NCBI RefSeq assembly: GCF_021442025.1
Contig: NZ_CP090446.1
Location: forward strand, 3,472,001-3,536,000
Reading direction: 5' to 3'
From: Sphingobacterium sp. SRCM116780
Lineage (GTDB): Bacteria > Bacteroidota > Bacteroidia > Sphingobacteriales > Sphingobacteriaceae
Length of the DNA: 64,000 nt
The stretch's first letter is position 1; each line of letters begins with the position of its first letter. Shown here piece by piece: positions 35,568-45,183 of this stretch. A program made the translations under genes and the position numbers. The notes beneath the pieces were generated by a model. It had not been told where the DNA came from. It saw nothing but the letters and a program-made list of their open reading frames with translations, and did no database searches.

Positions 35568-36818
35568 TTATTTTTTAGCTGGATTTGCTATATATCCGAG
35601 CTCTTTTGGATAACATAAGGCAAACTTTTGAACTTTTTTCGCCAAAGTTTCTAAATTTGACAAATCTGATGCCTCTGTGATATCCCTAATTTCACCTGTC
35701 TTCATCCATATTTTGATATTATCATGATGAGTATCGTAAGCACTGTTTTGAATCGCTTGCGTAAATACATAGTATTGTAAGTCCTCATCTTTTAGCTTAA
35801 AATATGTTTTTACACGATGATATACCTCATTCATTAATTCTTCAGAGAATGGTTCATCACTCATGACAGTACGATAAAGATCTCGACTCATTAATTTTTG
35901 ACACATCATACTTAAAATTGGATCTTCATGTTGCGTCCATGTCTTTATCCCAGACATAATATCTGTATCATCTAAACGTGTAAACCAGTTGAGGTGTGAC
36001 TCTTCTGCTAAAAAATTATCTTTATCAATTTTTTGTGTTAAAAACCAGCGAAATGCTGGAGTAGCAAACAGCTCAACACCCATACTGGACAGGTATTTTG
36101 CTCTCTGCAATATTTTAATCAATAATTGTTCGGCTCCAATAACTGTTTTATGCAGATAAACTTGCCAATACATCAATCGACGTGCGATTAAAAACTTCTC
36201 TACAGAATATATACCTTTTTGTTCTACCACAAGCTCATCATTCATCACATAAAGCATCGTAATGATACGGTCAAATGAAATCACTCCTTCTGATACTCCT
36301 GTAAAAAAGCTATCTCTATTCAAGTAGTCCATTCGATCTGTATCCAATTGGCTTGATACTAATTGATGTAGAAATTTTCGATGATATTGATCATTAAAAA
36401 TGGTAATTGCCAAATCGAGTTTACCATTGAATTCCTTATTTATTCTATCCATTAAAAGAGACGATAATAGTTCATGAGAAACCCCATCTATAATCGTGTG
36501 TTCTAAGGAATGAGAAAAGGGTCCATGCCCAATATCGTGCAATAAAATAGCAGCAAGGGCAGCTTCTTCTTCCTCTACACTAATCTCGATCCCCTTTCCT
36601 TTTAGCGTATCAATAGCAAGCGACATGAGATGCATCGCTCCTATAGCATGCTGAAAACGTGTATGTAATGCGCCAGGATACACCAAATGTGTCATACTGA
36701 CTTGTTTAATATACCGAAGTCGCTGGAAATAAGGGTGCTGTATAAGCTCAAATATTAAACCTGATGGAATGGAAACAAAACCATAAACAGGATCATTTAT
36801 TATTTTTTTCTTATTCAA
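35568..36818 (-). CDS. HD-domain phosphohydrolase (dGTPase-like)
   Basis: 416 residues. The HD metal site is intact: RFQHAIGAMH near residue 55, LLHDIGHGPFSHSLEH near 92, and SQLDTDRMDYL near 157 with the distal Asp. The start appears to be TTG at 36818, since the expected family N-terminus KIINDPVYGF follows and no in-frame ATG precedes it. Related enzymes hydrolyse dNTPs, but the in vivo substrate of this class is not established. It heads the lpxD-lpxC/fabZ-lpxA cluster. Confidence 0.9.
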   Translation of the reverse strand: MNKKKIINDPVYGFVSIPSGLIFELIQHPYFQRLRYIKQVSMTHLVYPGALHTRFQHAIGAMHLMSLAIDTLKGKGIEISVEEEEAALAAILLHDIGHGPFSHSLEHTIIDGVSHELLSSLLMDRINKEFNGKLDLAITIFNDQYHRKFLHQLVSSQLDTDRMDYLNRDSFFTGVSEGVISFDRIITMLYVMNDELVVEQKGIYSVEKFLIARRLMYWQVYLHKTVIGAEQLLIKILQRAKYLSSMGVELFATPAFRWFLTQKIDKDNFLAEESHLNWFTRLDDTDIMSGIKTWTQHEDPILSMMCQKLMSRDLYRTVMSDEPFSEELMNEVYHRVKTYFKLKDEDLQYYVFTQAIQNSAYDTHHDNIKIWMKTGEIRDITEASDLSNLETLAKKVQKFALCYPKELGYIANPAKK

Positions 36819-37107
36819 ATCTTGAACGAATTACTTTAATTGCCACAAAACAATAGCTCAATATCATTGTTTTAAGATGTATTAAAGTTGAGCCAGCTTC
36901 TTTTCCTTTTCTTAGAGGAAAATATTAACACAAATATATTAGATTACTCGTTAAGAAGTGTTAAAAAGAATACGTATAGAGTCATTTTTATTTAAGTTCG
37001 TATGGATTCAAAAAAATAAGTCTACAACACAAGTGATTTTTAAATAACTCGTTGAATAATAAAAGAGTTGAAAATAAAATCATTTTTATTATAAAAAATA
37101 AAATAAT

Positions 37108-38661
37108 ATGCAAAAAACACATATCCTTTGGGCAGATGATGAGATTGATTTTCTAAAACCTCATATTCTTTTGCTTGAAGAAAGAGGTTATAAGGTAAAG
37201 ACAGTAAACAACGGGAACGATGCAGTAGAAGCTTTCAAAGAAGGGATTTTTGACCTTGTGTTTTTGGATGAAAATATGCCTGGATTAACAGGATTGGAAA
37301 CATTAGCAATCTTAAAATCCATAAACCCAACTGTTCCAACAGTGCTGGTTACTAAAAACGAAGAAGAACATGTAATGGAGGATGCCATAGGATCTAAAAT
37401 CGATGACTACCTCATCAAGCCTGTAAATCCGAAGCAAATTCTATTGACAATTAAAAAACTAACGGAAAATAGACGACTTGTAAACGAAAAAACATCGATG
37501 GCTTATCAACAAGATTTTAGAAGTCTTGGAATGGTCCTTAATGATGACTTGAATTACACACAGTGGACAGAAGCTTATAAAAAACTAATTTATTGGGAGC
37601 TTTCTCTAGAAAAATTAGAAGATGCCGGTATGCATGAGATTTTGACCATGCAAAAGTCGGAAGCTAATGTACAGTTCTCAAAATTTATTGAGCGGAACTA
37701 TATTAACTGGATGAAAAATCCAGATCAGGCTCCCATCTTATCCCATCAATTATTTAAGAAAAAAGTATTCCCACTATTAACAGAAGATAAACCCACATTT
37801 TTCTTTTTGATTGACAACTTACGTTATGACCAATGGAAGGTAATTAACGAAGTGATTACAGATTATTTTAGATTAGAAGAAGAAGATACTTTTTACAGTA
37901 TTCTGCCCACAGCAACTCAATATGCTCGAAATGCTATTTTCAGTGGTTTAACTCCTTTAGAGATGGAGAAAAGATTCCCTAAAATGTGGCAAAATGATGA
38001 GGATGAAGGAGGTAAAAATTTATATGAAGACAAATTTTTAGAAGATCAGATCAATCGTATTTATCGTAAACCGATTAAACACTCTTATACCAAGGTATTG
38101 ACGTTAGATCAAGGTAAAGATGTCGTAGATAATCTGAGTAATCTAATCCAAAATAACTTAAATATTTTGGTTTACAATTTTGTCGATATGTTATCTCATG
38201 CCAGAACTGATATGGCTATGATTCGTGAATTGGCAAATAATGAAGCTGCATATCGTTCTTTAACATTGTCTTGGTTTGAGCATTCGCCTCTATTTGAAGC
38301 ATTAAAATGGTTATCTCAACGGAACGTACGGGTTATCATTACAACAGATCACGGAACAATCAAAGTAAAAAAACCAAGTAAAATAGTTGGCGATAGAAGC
38401 ACCAATACAAACTTACGGTATAAACAAGGTAAAAATTTGAACTTTATTGATAAGGACGTATTCCTAATCAAAAACCCACATGATGCACAATTACCAAAAC
38501 TACATATGAGTTCATGTTTTGTATTCGCAAAGGAGGATTCTTATTTTGTATACCCCAATAATTACAATCAATTTGTCAATTATTTTAATGAAACATTTCA
38601 ACATGGGGGAATATCATTGGAAGAAATGATTATTCCTTTTGCCACTTATACATCCAAATAA
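37108..38661 (+). CDS. porX: PorX-type response regulator with PglZ domain
   Basis: 517 residues, the length expected of PorX. The receiver domain (1-120) has acidic DDE at 11-13, the phospho-acceptor Asp in LVFLDENMPG near 52, the switch Thr in VLVTKNEEE, and Lys in LIKPVNP. The C-terminal alkaline-phosphatase-like PglZ domain (about 215-515) has FFLIDNLRYDQW near 232, SHARTDMAM near 371, TTDHGT near 413 and QHGGISLEEM near 499 as metal-site candidates. In Porphyromonas and Flavobacterium, PorX with PorY controls type IX secretion. porY is not in this window. Confidence 0.93.
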   Translation: MQKTHILWADDEIDFLKPHILLLEERGYKVKTVNNGNDAVEAFKEGIFDLVFLDENMPGLTGLETLAILKSINPTVPTVLVTKNEEEHVMEDAIGSKIDDYLIKPVNPKQILLTIKKLTENRRLVNEKTSMAYQQDFRSLGMVLNDDLNYTQWTEAYKKLIYWELSLEKLEDAGMHEILTMQKSEANVQFSKFIERNYINWMKNPDQAPILSHQLFKKKVFPLLTEDKPTFFFLIDNLRYDQWKVINEVITDYFRLEEEDTFYSILPTATQYARNAIFSGLTPLEMEKRFPKMWQNDEDEGGKNLYEDKFLEDQINRIYRKPIKHSYTKVLTLDQGKDVVDNLSNLIQNNLNILVYNFVDMLSHARTDMAMIRELANNEAAYRSLTLSWFEHSPLFEALKWLSQRNVRVIITTDHGTIKVKKPSKIVGDRSTNTNLRYKQGKNLNFIDKDVFLIKNPHDAQLPKLHMSSCFVFAKEDSYFVYPNNYNQFVNYFNETFQHGGISLEEMIIPFATYTSK

Positions 38662-38671
38662 TTAATTTTGC
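38639..38671 (+). promoter_or_regulatory. Promoter for tsaE inside the porX 3' end
   Basis: -33 TTG at 38639-38641, 21 bp spacer, -7 TAATTTTGC at 38663-38671, ending 3 nt before the tsaE ATG. Both boxes and the spacing match the Bacteroidota consensus. Confidence 0.6.
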
Positions 38672-38674
38672 AGC

Positions 38675-39085
38675 ATGATAATCGAAGTCAATCAACTGTC
38701 CGAATTAAATCATGCTGCAAAACTACTTTTACAGTCATATCCAAGCGATCGCGTTTTCCTGTTTTATGGAAATATGGGAGCCGGAAAAACTACTTTTATA
38801 AAAACTCTGTGTGAAGCTTTACAAGTCGAGGATAATACATCAAGTCCCACTTTTTCTATTGTTAATGAATATAGCTCCGCCCAAGGACCGATCTTTCATT
38901 TTGACTTCTATCGATTGAAAGAAGAGCAAGAAGCTTACGATTTTGGTTATGAAGAATATTTTTACTCAGGAAATTATTGTTTTATAGAATGGCCTGAGAA
39001 AATACCAAATCTATTACCTGAGGATGCTAAAATAATTCAGATTGAAATTACTTCGCCTAACAGTCGAAAAATAACGATTAAATAG
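38675..39085 (+). CDS. tsaE: tRNA t6A biosynthesis ATPase TsaE
   Basis: 136 residues. Small P-loop ATPase that works with TsaB/TsaD in threonylcarbamoylation of A37 in ANN-decoding tRNAs. Walker A is GNMGAGKTT near residue 32, followed by TSSPTFSIVNEY near 57, HFDFYRL near 73 and FIEWPEK near 103, all family hallmarks. It lies 13 bp after porX but has its own consensus promoter within the porX end. tsaC lies about 10 kb further along. Confidence 0.96.
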   Translation: MIIEVNQLSELNHAAKLLLQSYPSDRVFLFYGNMGAGKTTFIKTLCEALQVEDNTSSPTFSIVNEYSSAQGPIFHFDFYRLKEEQEAYDFGYEEYFYSGNYCFIEWPEKIPNLLPEDAKIIQIEITSPNSRKITIK

Positions 39086-39264
39086 TTTCCACTCGAAGCA
39101 ACTGATTGTGCATTTATTTCTCTTGACTTCAGCTCCTTCACCTTATTTACAACGACTAGTCAACAAATAAGCTATTAAAATAAACCCAGTCAGGACGTTT
39201 TAATCGTTTTACATTTGACTAACTTTAGCTTTTTAAGCTAGAATAATATTAATTGCTTATTTTT

Positions 39265-39294
39265 AAGCCGAATTAAAACGTTCGGCTTTTTTAT
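39265..39294 (+). terminator. Terminator upstream of the orphan ABC gene
   Basis: An 8 bp stem (39265-39272 / 39281-39288), 8 nt loop, then a T-rich run. It ends 10 bp before the next start codon, so it may end the tsaE transcript or act as an attenuator for the ABC gene. Confidence 0.7.
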
Positions 39295-39303
39295 TTGCAC
39301 AAC

Positions 39304-40344
39304 ATGTTACAGTCTTCTTGTCAATACGTACCTTTTGATAAGGAGGTCCTTGGACTTCCCTACATCAATATTAAAAATCTTAGTTTTTGCTTTTCAGAAA
39401 AGTCAGATCTTTTTGCTGTAGAAGATGCCAATCTCGCCATACAAAAGAGTAAGATTACCGCTATTATTGGTGAATCTGGAAGTGGAAAAAGTACATTATT
39501 GAGATTGATTTATGGCCTTTTGGAACCGTCAACCGGAGAAGTTCGGTACAAAGGATGGCTGGTTCCTACAAGAAAAGATAAACTAATACCTGGTCATCAG
39601 GAAATGAAACTCGTTTCACAAGGATTTGATGATTTGAATACATTTGCAAATGTTTGGGACAATGTTGCCTCACAATTACCGAACACCAACTTAGAAGCTA
39701 AACACGATAAAACTTCAGCAATTTTAAAAAGATTACGTATTGATCATCTGGCAAAAAAAAGAATTGCAGATATTAGTGGTGGAGAAAAGCAACGTGTAGC
39801 CATTTCTAGAGCTTTAGTTAATGATCCGCAAGTTTTATTAATGGATGAACCTTTCAATCAGGTAGACGCATCCTTTAGAGATACTTTACAGCAAGACATT
39901 AAACAAATTGTGTTAGAGACAGGCCTTACAATTATACTTGTTTCTCATGACCCAACAGAAGTTTTGGCGCTAGCAGACGATCTAATTGTCATGAAAAATG
40001 GTCATATATTAGGTCAAGGTCATCCACGTGAGCTTTACGAAAAACCGACGAATGCTTATACAGCACAATTATTGGCAAAAAGTAATATTCTAAATAGCGA
40101 ACAAGCCAAGCGATTGAATATCCAGAGTGATTCGACAATCATCATTCACCAAGAGTGGTTAACTGTTGCCCCTTCGAATGGGAACAATGATTTTCAATTG
40201 ATAGACATTCGTTATAGGGGATTTTACAATGAATTAGTCATTGTTGGTCATGATGTACACTTGCATGCTATTAGTATGGCTCCTATTTTACCTCCAATCG
40301 GTACATTTGTACAGATCACGACCAATCATTATATCAGTCTTTAA
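39304..40344 (+). CDS. ABC transporter ATP-binding protein, PotA/CysA-like, no permease nearby
   Basis: 346 residues from ATG 39304; an upstream TTG at 39295 adds only three codons. Walker A GESGSGKST near 56, signature SGGEKQR near 157, Walker B VLLMDEPFNQ near 176, and H-loop in LVSHDPTE near 213. Residues about 255-346 form a TOBE-like regulatory tail. Such two-domain ATPases drive uptake of polyamines, sulfate, iron or molybdate, but no membrane or binding protein is adjacent. Its stop overlaps the convergent thioredoxin gene by 11 bp. Confidence 0.9.
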   Translation: MLQSSCQYVPFDKEVLGLPYINIKNLSFCFSEKSDLFAVEDANLAIQKSKITAIIGESGSGKSTLLRLIYGLLEPSTGEVRYKGWLVPTRKDKLIPGHQEMKLVSQGFDDLNTFANVWDNVASQLPNTNLEAKHDKTSAILKRLRIDHLAKKRIADISGGEKQRVAISRALVNDPQVLLMDEPFNQVDASFRDTLQQDIKQIVLETGLTIILVSHDPTEVLALADDLIVMKNGHILGQGHPRELYEKPTNAYTAQLLAKSNILNSEQAKRLNIQSDSTIIIHQEWLTVAPSNGNNDFQLIDIRYRGFYNELVIVGHDVHLHAISMAPILPPIGTFVQITTNHYISL

Positions 40345-40846
40345 GCAAAGCATCCAAGAATGAAATCAGTTTATTAAACTCTTTTTCTTCGTAGCCAACG
40401 GATTGATAAACGATATTACCTTTAGTATCTACAATGACATTTCGAGGGATCCCTTGTTCTGCAAAAAGACCAAATACACCTCGCTTTAAATCGGGATAAA
40501 TTGGTAAAGAAAACGCATGCTTAGCCACAAAAGGTTCAATCTTTTCCCAATTTTCTTCACGAGCCAATACTAATAATGCGAATTTTGGATTGTCTTTATA
40601 TTTTTCCCAAATCTCTTTTTGCAACCTAGGCAACTCTTCTCTACACGGAGGACACCATGTGGCAAAAAAATTAAGTAATACAACCTTTCCGTTCAAATCA
40701 ATGTTAGTGATCTGTTCCCCATTCTTTTTCGGAACCACGAATGCAGGAGATGGTTCATTCAACTTTACTTTCCACCCACTTTCTGGTATCTGTGCTTCTG
40801 CTACAAAAAACAAGAAGCTAAAAATAAGACCTAAAATATTTTTCAT
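40334..40846 (-). CDS. Secreted TlpA/ResA-like thioredoxin
   Basis: 170 residues. Signal peptide at about 1-18 (cleavage after AEA), then an AhpC/TSA-type thioredoxin fold with the redox motif FFATWCPPCREELP near residue 66 and the cis-Pro region EQGIPRNVIVD near 132. It is predicted to reduce disulfides or support cytochrome c maturation in the periplasm. Its 3' end overlaps the ABC ATPase gene by 11 bp, with no terminator between them. Confidence 0.93.
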   Translation of the reverse strand: MKNILGLIFSFLFFVAEAQIPESGWKVKLNEPSPAFVVPKKNGEQITNIDLNGKVVLLNFFATWCPPCREELPRLQKEIWEKYKDNPKFALLVLAREENWEKIEPFVAKHAFSLPIYPDLKRGVFGLFAEQGIPRNVIVDTKGNIVYQSVGYEEKEFNKLISFLDALLKD

Positions 40847-40985
40847 CAGAATAATTATTTACAAGTGTATGTTTTCAACGGCATAAATGAACTCAGTTTG
40901 TTCTTTAATCGTGAGAAGCTACCATAAGTCGAATATTCATCACAGTTTGTTAACGTTAGGTATATGATGGTTATTTCTATCTGTT

Positions 40986-41837
40986 TTATAAGCGATTCGT
41001 CCAATCGATAAAGCTATCCAGCCAAGCAACTGAACTTGTTTTATTAAACAAACCAAAACCATGTCCTCCTTCTTCATAGGTTAACAATTTATTTTTAACG
41101 TGCACCTGATCAAGTGCTCGCATCATTAAATAACTGTTCTCAATAGGAACTGTTTTATCATCTTTTGCATGAACAAAAAATACAGGACAAACGTCTTTGT
41201 TTACATTCTTTTCAGCAGAAAATTCATTTACTTTTTCCAAAGAAGCATTTTCTCCTAACAAATTTAATTTAGACCCTTTATGGGTAACAGCATCAGTCAT
41301 CGAAATAACGGGATAAATCAATCCTGCAAAATCCGGTGCTAAAGATAAGTGATCCGGGTTGGCAATAAAGGGGTGATCAGATTTCGTAATGAGCGTAGAC
41401 GCCAGGTGACCACCAGCAGAAAAACCAATTACGCCAACTTTACTTAATGACGGAAAATTGCTTCGAATGAGCTGCATGGCACGTTGTGCATCTTGTATTG
41501 GACCGATACTTTTATCGACCATGATATTAGGCGATGGTAATCTATATTTAAGTACAAAAGCCGTAAACCCTGCCTGAGTCAATTTCTTTGCCACATCGTG
41601 TCCCTCATGGTCCATTGCGATATGCGCATATCCTCCACCAGGAATAATCAATACGCCAAAACCATTACCTTTCTTATCATTGGGTTTATAAACAAATAGT
41701 TCGGGAATATTAGCATTATATTTTGCGGTATCTTTCCGAATAGCATTTGGGATCTCATCTTGATATAAGGCTAACCTTTCTTGCGTAGAAGTCTGAAAAA
41801 TAAGTGAAAATAAAACAATCATTAAAGGGAATTTCAT
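40986..41837 (-). CDS. Secreted alpha/beta hydrolase (acetyl-esterase-like)
   Basis: 283 residues. Short signal peptide, then an alpha/beta hydrolase fold: oxyanion region LIIPGGGYAHI near 65, nucleophile elbow GFSAGGHLAS near 140, a late acidic residue in HAKDDKTVP near 230, and His in YEEGGHGFG near 260. The BD-FAE-like layout points to deacetylation or deesterification of plant or other polysaccharide substituents. It starts 3 bp after the alanine dehydrogenase stop and is co-transcribed with it, a pairing without an obvious metabolic link. Confidence 0.9.
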   Translation of the reverse strand: MKFPLMIVLFSLIFQTSTQERLALYQDEIPNAIRKDTAKYNANIPELFVYKPNDKKGNGFGVLIIPGGGYAHIAMDHEGHDVAKKLTQAGFTAFVLKYRLPSPNIMVDKSIGPIQDAQRAMQLIRSNFPSLSKVGVIGFSAGGHLASTLITKSDHPFIANPDHLSLAPDFAGLIYPVISMTDAVTHKGSKLNLLGENASLEKVNEFSAEKNVNKDVCPVFFVHAKDDKTVPIENSYLMMRALDQVHVKNKLLTYEEGGHGFGLFNKTSSVAWLDSFIDWTNRL

Positions 41838-41840
41838 CGG

Positions 41841-43052
41841 CTACAAACTGGTCACAATAATCAAGTCTAAGTCTTTAGCGGTCATATCAAATTTGGATGC
41901 AATATCCTTATTTGTTAATATTCCTTGATACAAATACGTGGCACATCTAATTCCAGCATTTTTCCATATCACGTTTTTAACACCTCCTTGCTCCGCAATA
42001 TCTAATAATATTGGTGTAAATATATTCGTCAAAGCATACGTAGCAGATCGTGCAACACGAGATGCGATATTAGGGACACAGTAGTGAATAACATCATACT
42101 TCCTGAAAGTTGGTGTATCATGCGATGTTATTTCAGATGTCTCAAAACATCCTCCTTGATCTATGCTGACATCAATAATAACAGAGTTTGGTTTCATTTC
42201 AGAAACAGTTTCTTCTGAGATTACACAGGGAGTCCGACCATTTTTTGAACGCAAAGCACCAATTACCACATCACATCCTTTCACCGCCTTATTTAAAATC
42301 GTAGGCTGTATAATGGATGTATAAACTCGACTACCTAAATTATTTTGTAACCGTCTTAACTTATAAATTGAGTTATCAAAGACCTTTACTTGTGCACCTA
42401 AGGCAATTGCCGTTCGTGCAGCATATTCTCCAACGCTTCCCGCTCCAATAATAACCATTTCTGTAGGTGGTACACCAGTTATTCCGCCCAACATAAGCCC
42501 TTTACCACCAAAACTATTGCTTAAATATTCTGAAGCAATCAGTGTAGATGTGGCACCTACAATTTCACTCATGGCGCGAACAACAGCCAGGCAGCCACCT
42601 TCGTCCCGTAAGTATTCATAAGATAAAGCCGTGATCTTTTTTTGAATAAGCGCGTGGAGAACGGGTAATTCCAAGAGAGAAGGTTGGAGTGAAGACATCA
42701 AAATTTGATTATTCTTCATCATTTCTACTTCTCCTAAAGTGGGGGCACATATTTTCACAATACAATCTGCCTGATATACTTCTTCTCTTGAAGAAACAAT
42801 CCGAGCCCCCTGCTCACTGTAATGATGATCTAAAAAATTGGAACCAGTCCCAGCCCCAGTCTCAATAACAACCTCATGCCCATTCTCTACTAAAAGACCG
42901 ACAGACAAAGGTGTTAAACAAATTCTTCTTTCCTGAAATGCAATTTCTTTTGGTATCCCAATATATAATCTTTTTTCTCGGGAAGCGGTCGCTAATAAAG
43001 TCTCTTGAGGCTGCATCATTGCCTGACTTGCCAATTTACTTAAATCACTCAT
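41841..43052 (-). CDS. ald: Alanine dehydrogenase
   Basis: 403 residues. NAD-dependent reductive amination of pyruvate or oxidative deamination of alanine. The N-terminal catalytic domain has IGIPKEI near 32 and ERRICLTP near 42 with the substrate-binding Arg, and the NAD domain has IIGAGSVGEYAARTA near 207. The N-terminal 30 residues form an extension not seen in the shorter Bacillus enzyme. Transhydrogenase alpha subunits are related, but the length and single-gene setting favour Ald. Confidence 0.9.
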   Translation of the reverse strand: MSDLSKLASQAMMQPQETLLATASREKRLYIGIPKEIAFQERRICLTPLSVGLLVENGHEVVIETGAGTGSNFLDHHYSEQGARIVSSREEVYQADCIVKICAPTLGEVEMMKNNQILMSSLQPSLLELPVLHALIQKKITALSYEYLRDEGGCLAVVRAMSEIVGATSTLIASEYLSNSFGGKGLMLGGITGVPPTEMVIIGAGSVGEYAARTAIALGAQVKVFDNSIYKLRRLQNNLGSRVYTSIIQPTILNKAVKGCDVVIGALRSKNGRTPCVISEETVSEMKPNSVIIDVSIDQGGCFETSEITSHDTPTFRKYDVIHYCVPNIASRVARSATYALTNIFTPILLDIAEQGGVKNVIWKNAGIRCATYLYQGILTNKDIASKFDMTAKDLDLIIVTSL

Positions 43053-43147
43053 TTCTTCTATTCATTACTTTTTAAATTTACTATTTTTATTTAAGCTAGG
43101 CAAAACAAATTAAACCAATTCATACTTTTACGTTTAGAAAAAAAAAC

Positions 43148-43155
43148 TACATTTG
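43148..43155 (+). promoter_or_regulatory. -7 element (TACATTTG) for the CapD-type gene
   Basis: Plus-strand TAnnTTTG match 24 nt before the ATG at 43180. No -33 TTG at the usual distance. Confidence 0.4.
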
Positions 43156-43179
43156 TACAACTAAGCACTAAAAGAAACT

Positions 43180-45105
43180 ATGTTTAATAAACTTAATATT
43201 GTTCCTCGTTGGATTATTTTTGTATTAGATATTTTCACTGTAATCTTTGCTTTCATACTCGCAAATATCATCTATTATAGTTTTGATTTCGCTTTTTTAC
43301 AGACGACTGATTTTGCGATCAGATTAATCTACTGTATAGGCGTCACAGCAGCCTCTTTTTATTTATTTAAGATGCATACAGGGATTATACGTTATACAAG
43401 TGCCGTTGATTCCATTCGTATCCTTACTGCCATTGTTTTCTCAGTCCTTGTCTTCTTTACTATTAAAACAATATTACTGGCTACAGGTGACATGAACTCC
43501 TTACCTGGTTCGCTCATCATTTTATATGCGTTATTTTGTTTTTTATTACTGACAACCTATAGAACATTTGTCAAAATATTTTTTGTTTATACAAAAAATG
43601 TAAAAACCGAAAGAAGAAATACGTTGATTTACGGCGCTGGAGATTTAGGGATTGCTGTTAAAAGAACTTTAGATCATGATGTGCGATCTAAAAATTCAAT
43701 TGTAGGATACCTAGATGATAATGAATACAAAATCGGAAAAGTGATCGATGGGATCAAGATTTTTGACCCCAAAAAGCTTGGACAGGTAATTATCAATTTG
43801 AACATTGAAGAGCTTATTTTCGCTTCTCACAATATTCCTTTGGAAGCAAAAAACGATATTATTGACATTTGTTTGGAGAAAAAAGTAACCATCTTAACAT
43901 TGCCTCCTGTTAAGAAAATAATGAATGGGGAATTAAATCCAAATCAAATACAGAAAATAAAAATTGAAGATCTTTTAGAAAGAGCTCCAATAAAAATCAG
44001 CAATGACAACATTCTGAATCAATTAAAAGGAAAGCGTATTTTAGTTACTGGCGCAGCAGGTTCTATTGGTAGTGAAATCGCGCGACAACTAGGAAAATTT
44101 GAACCACAAATGATTATTCTGTGTGATCAAGCAGAATCGCCACTTCATAACTTGCAATTGGACTTACAAGATGAGTTTCCACATCAGGTTTATCATTCTT
44201 TTATAGGAGATGTCCGTGAGATAGAAAGAATGAAATTGATGTTTGAAACATTTAGACCTCATTATGTCTATCATGCTGCAGCGTATAAGCATGTTCCGAT
44301 GATGGAAAATCACCCTATCGAGGCTGTTCATACAAACATTGTTGGAACGAAAAACATTGCTAATCTAGCTGTTGAATATGACAGTGAAAAGTTTGTTTTT
44401 GTTTCCACAGATAAAGCGGTGAATCCGACCAATATTATGGGAGCTACAAAAAGAATAGCGGAAATATATGTGCAATCTTTCAATCATTACCTTCAGAATA
44501 ACGCTGATATAAGTGCAAAAACTAAATTTATTACCACTCGATTTGGAAATGTATTGGGTTCAAATGGATCCGTTATCCCAAGGTTTAGAGACCAAATTGA
44601 AAAAGGCGGACCTGTTACGGTTACACACCCTGAGATTACACGTTATTTCATGACTATTCCTGAAGCCTGCCAACTGGTATTAGAAGCTGGCTCAATGGGT
44701 GAAGGGGGAGAAATTTTCGTTTTTGATATGGGAAAATCAGTAAAGATTGTGGAATTGGCGAATAAAATGATTAAACTATCTGGGTATGTTCCAAATGAGG
44801 ATATTGAAATTAAATTTACAGGTCTACGCCCTGGAGAAAAATTATACGAAGAACTTCTCAATGATTTAGAAAATACCATGCCAACCCATCATAAAAAGAT
44901 TATGATTGCTAAAGTGCGGGAAAATGATTTTAAACTAGTTAACAACCATATTGAAATCTTAATCGCGGGTATTAAACTTCAAAATAAGCATGATATTGTT
45001 TTAGAAATGAAGAAAATTGTACCTGAATTTAAAAGTCAAAACTCTATCTACGAACAAATAGATAAAGAACTTGAGGCAGAGAACAACTACATTAATAAAG
45101 GTTAA
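43180..45105 (+). CDS. Membrane-bound nucleoside-diphosphate-sugar dehydratase (CapD/WbpM family)
   Basis: 641 residues. Four N-terminal membrane helices (about 10-125), then a first Rossmann segment with IYGAGDLGIAVKR near 151 and the catalytic SDR domain with VTGAAGSIGSEIARQL near 289. FVSTDKAVNPTNIMGATKR near 407 gives the active-site region. The C-terminus carries GLRPGEKLYEELL near 547. Family members make 4-keto-6-deoxy sugars from UDP-GlcNAc or GDP-sugars for capsule, O-antigen or glycoproteins. No other glycan gene cluster is adjacent. Confidence 0.94.
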   Translation: MFNKLNIVPRWIIFVLDIFTVIFAFILANIIYYSFDFAFLQTTDFAIRLIYCIGVTAASFYLFKMHTGIIRYTSAVDSIRILTAIVFSVLVFFTIKTILLATGDMNSLPGSLIILYALFCFLLLTTYRTFVKIFFVYTKNVKTERRNTLIYGAGDLGIAVKRTLDHDVRSKNSIVGYLDDNEYKIGKVIDGIKIFDPKKLGQVIINLNIEELIFASHNIPLEAKNDIIDICLEKKVTILTLPPVKKIMNGELNPNQIQKIKIEDLLERAPIKISNDNILNQLKGKRILVTGAAGSIGSEIARQLGKFEPQMIILCDQAESPLHNLQLDLQDEFPHQVYHSFIGDVREIERMKLMFETFRPHYVYHAAAYKHVPMMENHPIEAVHTNIVGTKNIANLAVEYDSEKFVFVSTDKAVNPTNIMGATKRIAEIYVQSFNHYLQNNADISAKTKFITTRFGNVLGSNGSVIPRFRDQIEKGGPVTVTHPEITRYFMTIPEACQLVLEAGSMGEGGEIFVFDMGKSVKIVELANKMIKLSGYVPNEDIEIKFTGLRPGEKLYEELLNDLENTMPTHHKKIMIAKVRENDFKLVNNHIEILIAGIKLQNKHDIVLEMKKIVPEFKSQNSIYEQIDKELEAENNYINKG

Positions 45106-45128
45106 CGTTTATTATATATAACAAAAAC

Positions 45129-45159
45129 TTGCATATTTACTGTAAAATTGTATTTTTGC
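45129..45159 (+). promoter_or_regulatory. Promoter for the TPR-protein gene
   Basis: -33 TTG at 45129-45131, 19 bp spacer, -7 TATTTTTGC at 45151-45159, 24 nt before the ATG at 45184. It is the best match to the Bacteroidota consensus in the window. Confidence 0.65.
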
Positions 45160-45183
45160 ACTCTATATTTTCATTAAATAATA

